This document shows positions 6,693-8,175 of a DNA stretch of 8,175 bases, one piece after another (the stretch's first letter is position 1; each line of letters begins with the position of its first letter). The stretch is from positions 1 through 8,175 of the forward strand of contig JBJKRE010000343.1 of NCBI GenBank assembly GCA_046704825.1, in the 5' to 3' direction. The translations under genes and the position numbers were made by a program. The stretch comes from CAVRTJ01 sp046704825 (GTDB lineage Bacteria > Acidobacteriota > UBA4820 > DSQY01). Under the pieces are notes generated by a model. The model was given only the letters and a program-made list of their open reading frames with translations, did not search any database and had not been told where the DNA came from.

Positions 6693-7566
6693 GGTCTACG
6701 AGGAGTGGAACGCCAACCCATTCAACAGGGGGTGGGTCTTCGGCCTCGCGGACACGGGGTGCAGACTCCTGCCACGGAGGGCGCTCTACTCCGTGGCGGA
6801 CAGCATCATGGATTGGTACCAGGGCCGAAGCCCGGAAACGGCCGCGGACGTGGCGGACAACATCGCCAGGGCATTCCCCACCCTGTCCGGCGCCCGCGTG
6901 CGGTCGCTGGCCTCCTCCACATTCACAAACTACGGCCGGGGGGTGGTTGACTATTTGCGTGCGTCCTTCGACCCTCCGGCGATCGTCCCCGACCGGGGCG
7001 CATCGGATCGCCTCCGGGCTGTGCGCGGCGGACGCATCATCGTGACCGCCCACATGGGCAACTGGGAGATCGGCGGAGCGGCCCTTGAACCGCTCGAAGG
7101 ACCCGTGGTGATCGCGGCCTTCCCGGAAAAGGATCCGGCCCTGGAGGCCTACCGGCGCAACAGGCGGGAAGCCTACGGCCATTCCAGCCTCGGGGCCCGC
7201 GAGAACACGGGCTCCCTGTTCAGGCTCAGGCGGGTGCTGGAGGAGGGCGGCAGCGTGATCGTGCTGGCGGACCGCGCCGTGGGGAAGGATTCGGTGGACG
7301 TGGTCTTCAGAGGCAGGCGGTCGCGGTTCCTCAGGAGCCCGGCGCTCTTCTCCGCACTGACGGGAGCACCGCTCGTGCCCGTGGCGGTCATGGCCGAGGC
7401 CCCCGGCAGGTACGCGGCGTACGTCGGCGAACCCCGGGCGGCAGGACCGGGCGAAAGCGACCTTCGACAGGCGATGCAGAGGACCGCCGATTTCTTCGGA
7501 GCCGTTTTGGAGCGGTACCCCGATCAGTGGTACAATTTTTTCCGGTATTGGCGGGAGGGACTATGA
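6679..7566 (+). CDS. LpxL/HtrB-like lysophospholipid/lipid A acyltransferase
   Basis: A 295-residue member of the bacterial lipid A biosynthesis acyltransferase family, expected to transfer an acyl chain to a glycolipid at the inner membrane. The H-x4-E catalytic pair is in TAHMGNWE (His125, Glu130). Also visible are FPEKDPALEAYRRNRR (148-163), LADRAVGKDSVDVVFRGR (196-213), FLRSPALFSALTGAPLVPVAV (217-237, family-typical) and the terminal YPDQWYNFFRYW (280-291). The N-terminus is only weakly hydrophobic (about 19-45), unlike the clear N-terminal helix of E. coli LpxL, so this is probably a family relative rather than LpxL itself. The gene overlaps the glycosyltransferase by 14 bases and the STAS gene by 4, supporting coupled expression. 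The acceptor is unknown: lipid A, another glycolipid or a lysophospholipid are all possible. Confidence 0.87.
   Translation: MSADKVYEEWNANPFNRGWVFGLADTGCRLLPRRALYSVADSIMDWYQGRSPETAADVADNIARAFPTLSGARVRSLASSTFTNYGRGVVDYLRASFDPPAIVPDRGASDRLRAVRGGRIIVTAHMGNWEIGGAALEPLEGPVVIAAFPEKDPALEAYRRNRREAYGHSSLGARENTGSLFRLRRVLEEGGSVIVLADRAVGKDSVDVVFRGRRSRFLRSPALFSALTGAPLVPVAVMAEAPGRYAAYVGEPRAAGPGESDLRQAMQRTADFFGAVLERYPDQWYNFFRYWREGL
7507..7536 (+). promoter_or_regulatory. Candidate internal promoter for the STAS and YigZ genes
   Basis: TACAAT at 7531-7536 (five of six matches to TATAAT) carries an upstream TG at 7528-7529, the extended -10 pattern. TTGGAG at 7507-7512 lies 18 bases upstream as a weak -35. 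A start near 7543 would give a leader of about 20 bases containing the strong ribosome binding site of the STAS gene. The same bases encode the conserved QWYNFF motif of the acyltransferase, which by itself requires an AT-rich run, so the match may be fortuitous. Confidence 0.4.
7553..7559 (+). promoter_or_regulatory. Ribosome binding site of the STAS gene
   Basis: GGGAGGG, the same heptamer as before pta, ends three bases before the ATG at 7563. It supports that start over the in-frame ATG at 7527, whose extra 12 codons merely overlap the acyltransferase C-terminus. Confidence 0.65.
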
Positions 7567-7910
7567 CTAATCTGGAAATCACCTCCGAACCGAAGGGCGA
7601 CGCGTGGGTCATTCACCTCAAGGGATTCCTGGATGCCCACAGCCAGGAACTCTTCGGAGATGCCGTTCGCGAACACATCCAGAAGGGCCGGTACAAACTG
7701 GTTCTGGATTTCAGTGAACTGATCTACATCGGCTCCTCCGGCATCGAGGTCATTCTTTCCAACATCCAGCCCATCAGAGACAAGGGCGGCGACATGGTCC
7801 TCTGCGGCATGACGCCGAAGATTTTCAAAGTATTCGACCTGCTGGGGCTGCCCGCGTTCTTCACCATCAGCGATACCGTCGAAGGGGCCCTGAACACGGC
7901 TCATGGCTGA
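7563..7910 (+). CDS. STAS-domain protein (anti-sigma factor antagonist-like)
   Basis: A 115-residue single STAS domain, the size of SpoIIAA/RsbV-type anti-sigma antagonists. These bind a partner kinase or anti-sigma factor and are switched by phosphorylation of a conserved Ser/Thr. Visible parts are the first strands (AWVIHLKGFLDAHSQELF, 14-31, with the family's G-x-L-D), KLVLDFSELIYIGSSGIEVI (45-64) holding the candidate phosphosite Ser58/Ser59, and MVLCGMTPKIFKVFDLLGL (78-96). The usual Asp before the serines is Gly57. No HPK/RsbW-type kinase, sigma factor or PP2C phosphatase is in the window, so the partner is unknown; a role as an Mla-type transport accessory is an alternative. ATGA overlap with the acyltransferase indicates coupling. 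A hand count of 7561-7860 gives about 55% G+C, clearly lower than the neighbours. Confidence 0.88.
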   Translation: MTNLEITSEPKGDAWVIHLKGFLDAHSQELFGDAVREHIQKGRYKLVLDFSELIYIGSSGIEVILSNIQPIRDKGGDMVLCGMTPKIFKVFDLLGLPAFFTISDTVEGALNTAHG

Positions 7911-8175
7911 TCGCTGGACGTACCTGCGTCCGGCGGGGACGGCCCGCTTCGAGCACAAGGACAAGGGCTCGGTCTTCACGGGCCTGCTCGCTCCGGCCGC
8001 CTGTCCCGAAGAGGCAATGACCTTTCTCGAGGAGGTCCGCAGGCGGTACCACGACGCGACCCATCACTGCTGGGCCTATCGCACGGGCTGGGACGAGGTG
8101 CTGGACAGCAGGTGCAGCGACGACGGTGAGCCCTCCCACACGGCCGGAGTCCCCATCCTGTCGACGCTCGAAACG
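7903..8175 (+). CDS. yigZ: YigZ/IMPACT (UPF0029) family protein, N-terminal part
   Basis: Open from the ATG at 7903 to the right edge (91 residues seen; full members are about 200), so the gene is cut by the window, not broken. The fragment carries the two hallmarks of the UPF0029 N-terminal domain: ATHHCWAYRTG at 52-62 and SRCSDDGEPSHTAGVPIL at 69-86. An upstream FEHKDKGSVFTG (16-27) is in the position of the family's first conserved lysine segment. The biochemical role of bacterial YigZ is not established; the eukaryotic relative IMPACT regulates the translation kinase GCN2. The start overlaps the STAS stop by eight bases and has no strong ribosome binding site, so translation is probably coupled to the STAS gene. 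Confidence 0.9.
   Translation, partial: MADRWTYLRPAGTARFEHKDKGSVFTGLLAPAACPEEAMTFLEEVRRRYHDATHHCWAYRTGWDEVLDSRCSDDGEPSHTAGVPILSTLET

Noticed and set aside
1..8175. tRNA/rRNA genes, CRISPR arrays, insertion sequences or phage genes
   Set aside because: No tandem repeats with spacers, no transposase or integrase motifs, and nearly the whole window is occupied by ordinary protein genes.

Overview
This is a GC-rich chromosomal window (about 67-70% G+C in the lines I counted by hand) with bacterial gene density and no mobile element, RNA gene or CRISPR array that I can see. A LpxL/HtrB-type acyltransferase points to a Gram-negative (diderm) organism. The other families (SagB-type nitroreductase, the 'putative ABC exporter' permease family, short phosphate acetyltransferase, lone STAS protein) would fit Desulfobacterota/Deltaproteobacteria, Acidobacteriota or a similar GC-rich lineage. 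The sequence alone does not settle the phylum.

Layout. The left edge holds the C-terminal end of a nitroreductase read rightwards. It converges, with a 21-base gap, on a leftward gene group. In transcription order that group is an MFS transporter (4817-3627), protein-L-isoaspartate methyltransferase pcm (3630-2995, 4-base GTGA overlap), a large ABC-exporter-type permease (2918-1227) and an N-terminally anchored alpha/beta hydrolase (1202-354). A 125-base divergent intergenic region (4818-4942) separates this from a tightly packed rightward group: phosphate acetyltransferase pta (4943-5956), a family 2 glycosyltransferase (5961-6692), a LpxL-like acyltransferase (6679-7566), a STAS-domain protein (7563-7910) and the start of a YigZ/IMPACT-family gene (7903 to the right edge).

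How the genes may work together. The left group looks like transport plus housekeeping (two membrane transport proteins, a repair methyltransferase, a membrane-anchored hydrolase) with no obvious single pathway. In the right group, the glycosyltransferase and acyltransferase overlap by 14 bases and plausibly act on the same envelope glycolipid. Pta links acetyl-CoA to acetyl phosphate, and the STAS protein suggests a regulatory layer. Overlaps or gaps of a few bases argue for co-transcription and translational coupling, while a good extended -10 promoter inside the end of the acyltransferase gene may also drive the STAS and YigZ genes on their own.

Most genes are recognisable family members with intact motifs. 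I found no clear evidence of a wholly new system. The parts most worth a second look are the glycosyltransferase-acyltransferase-STAS module and the palindrome lying inside the putative MFS promoter.
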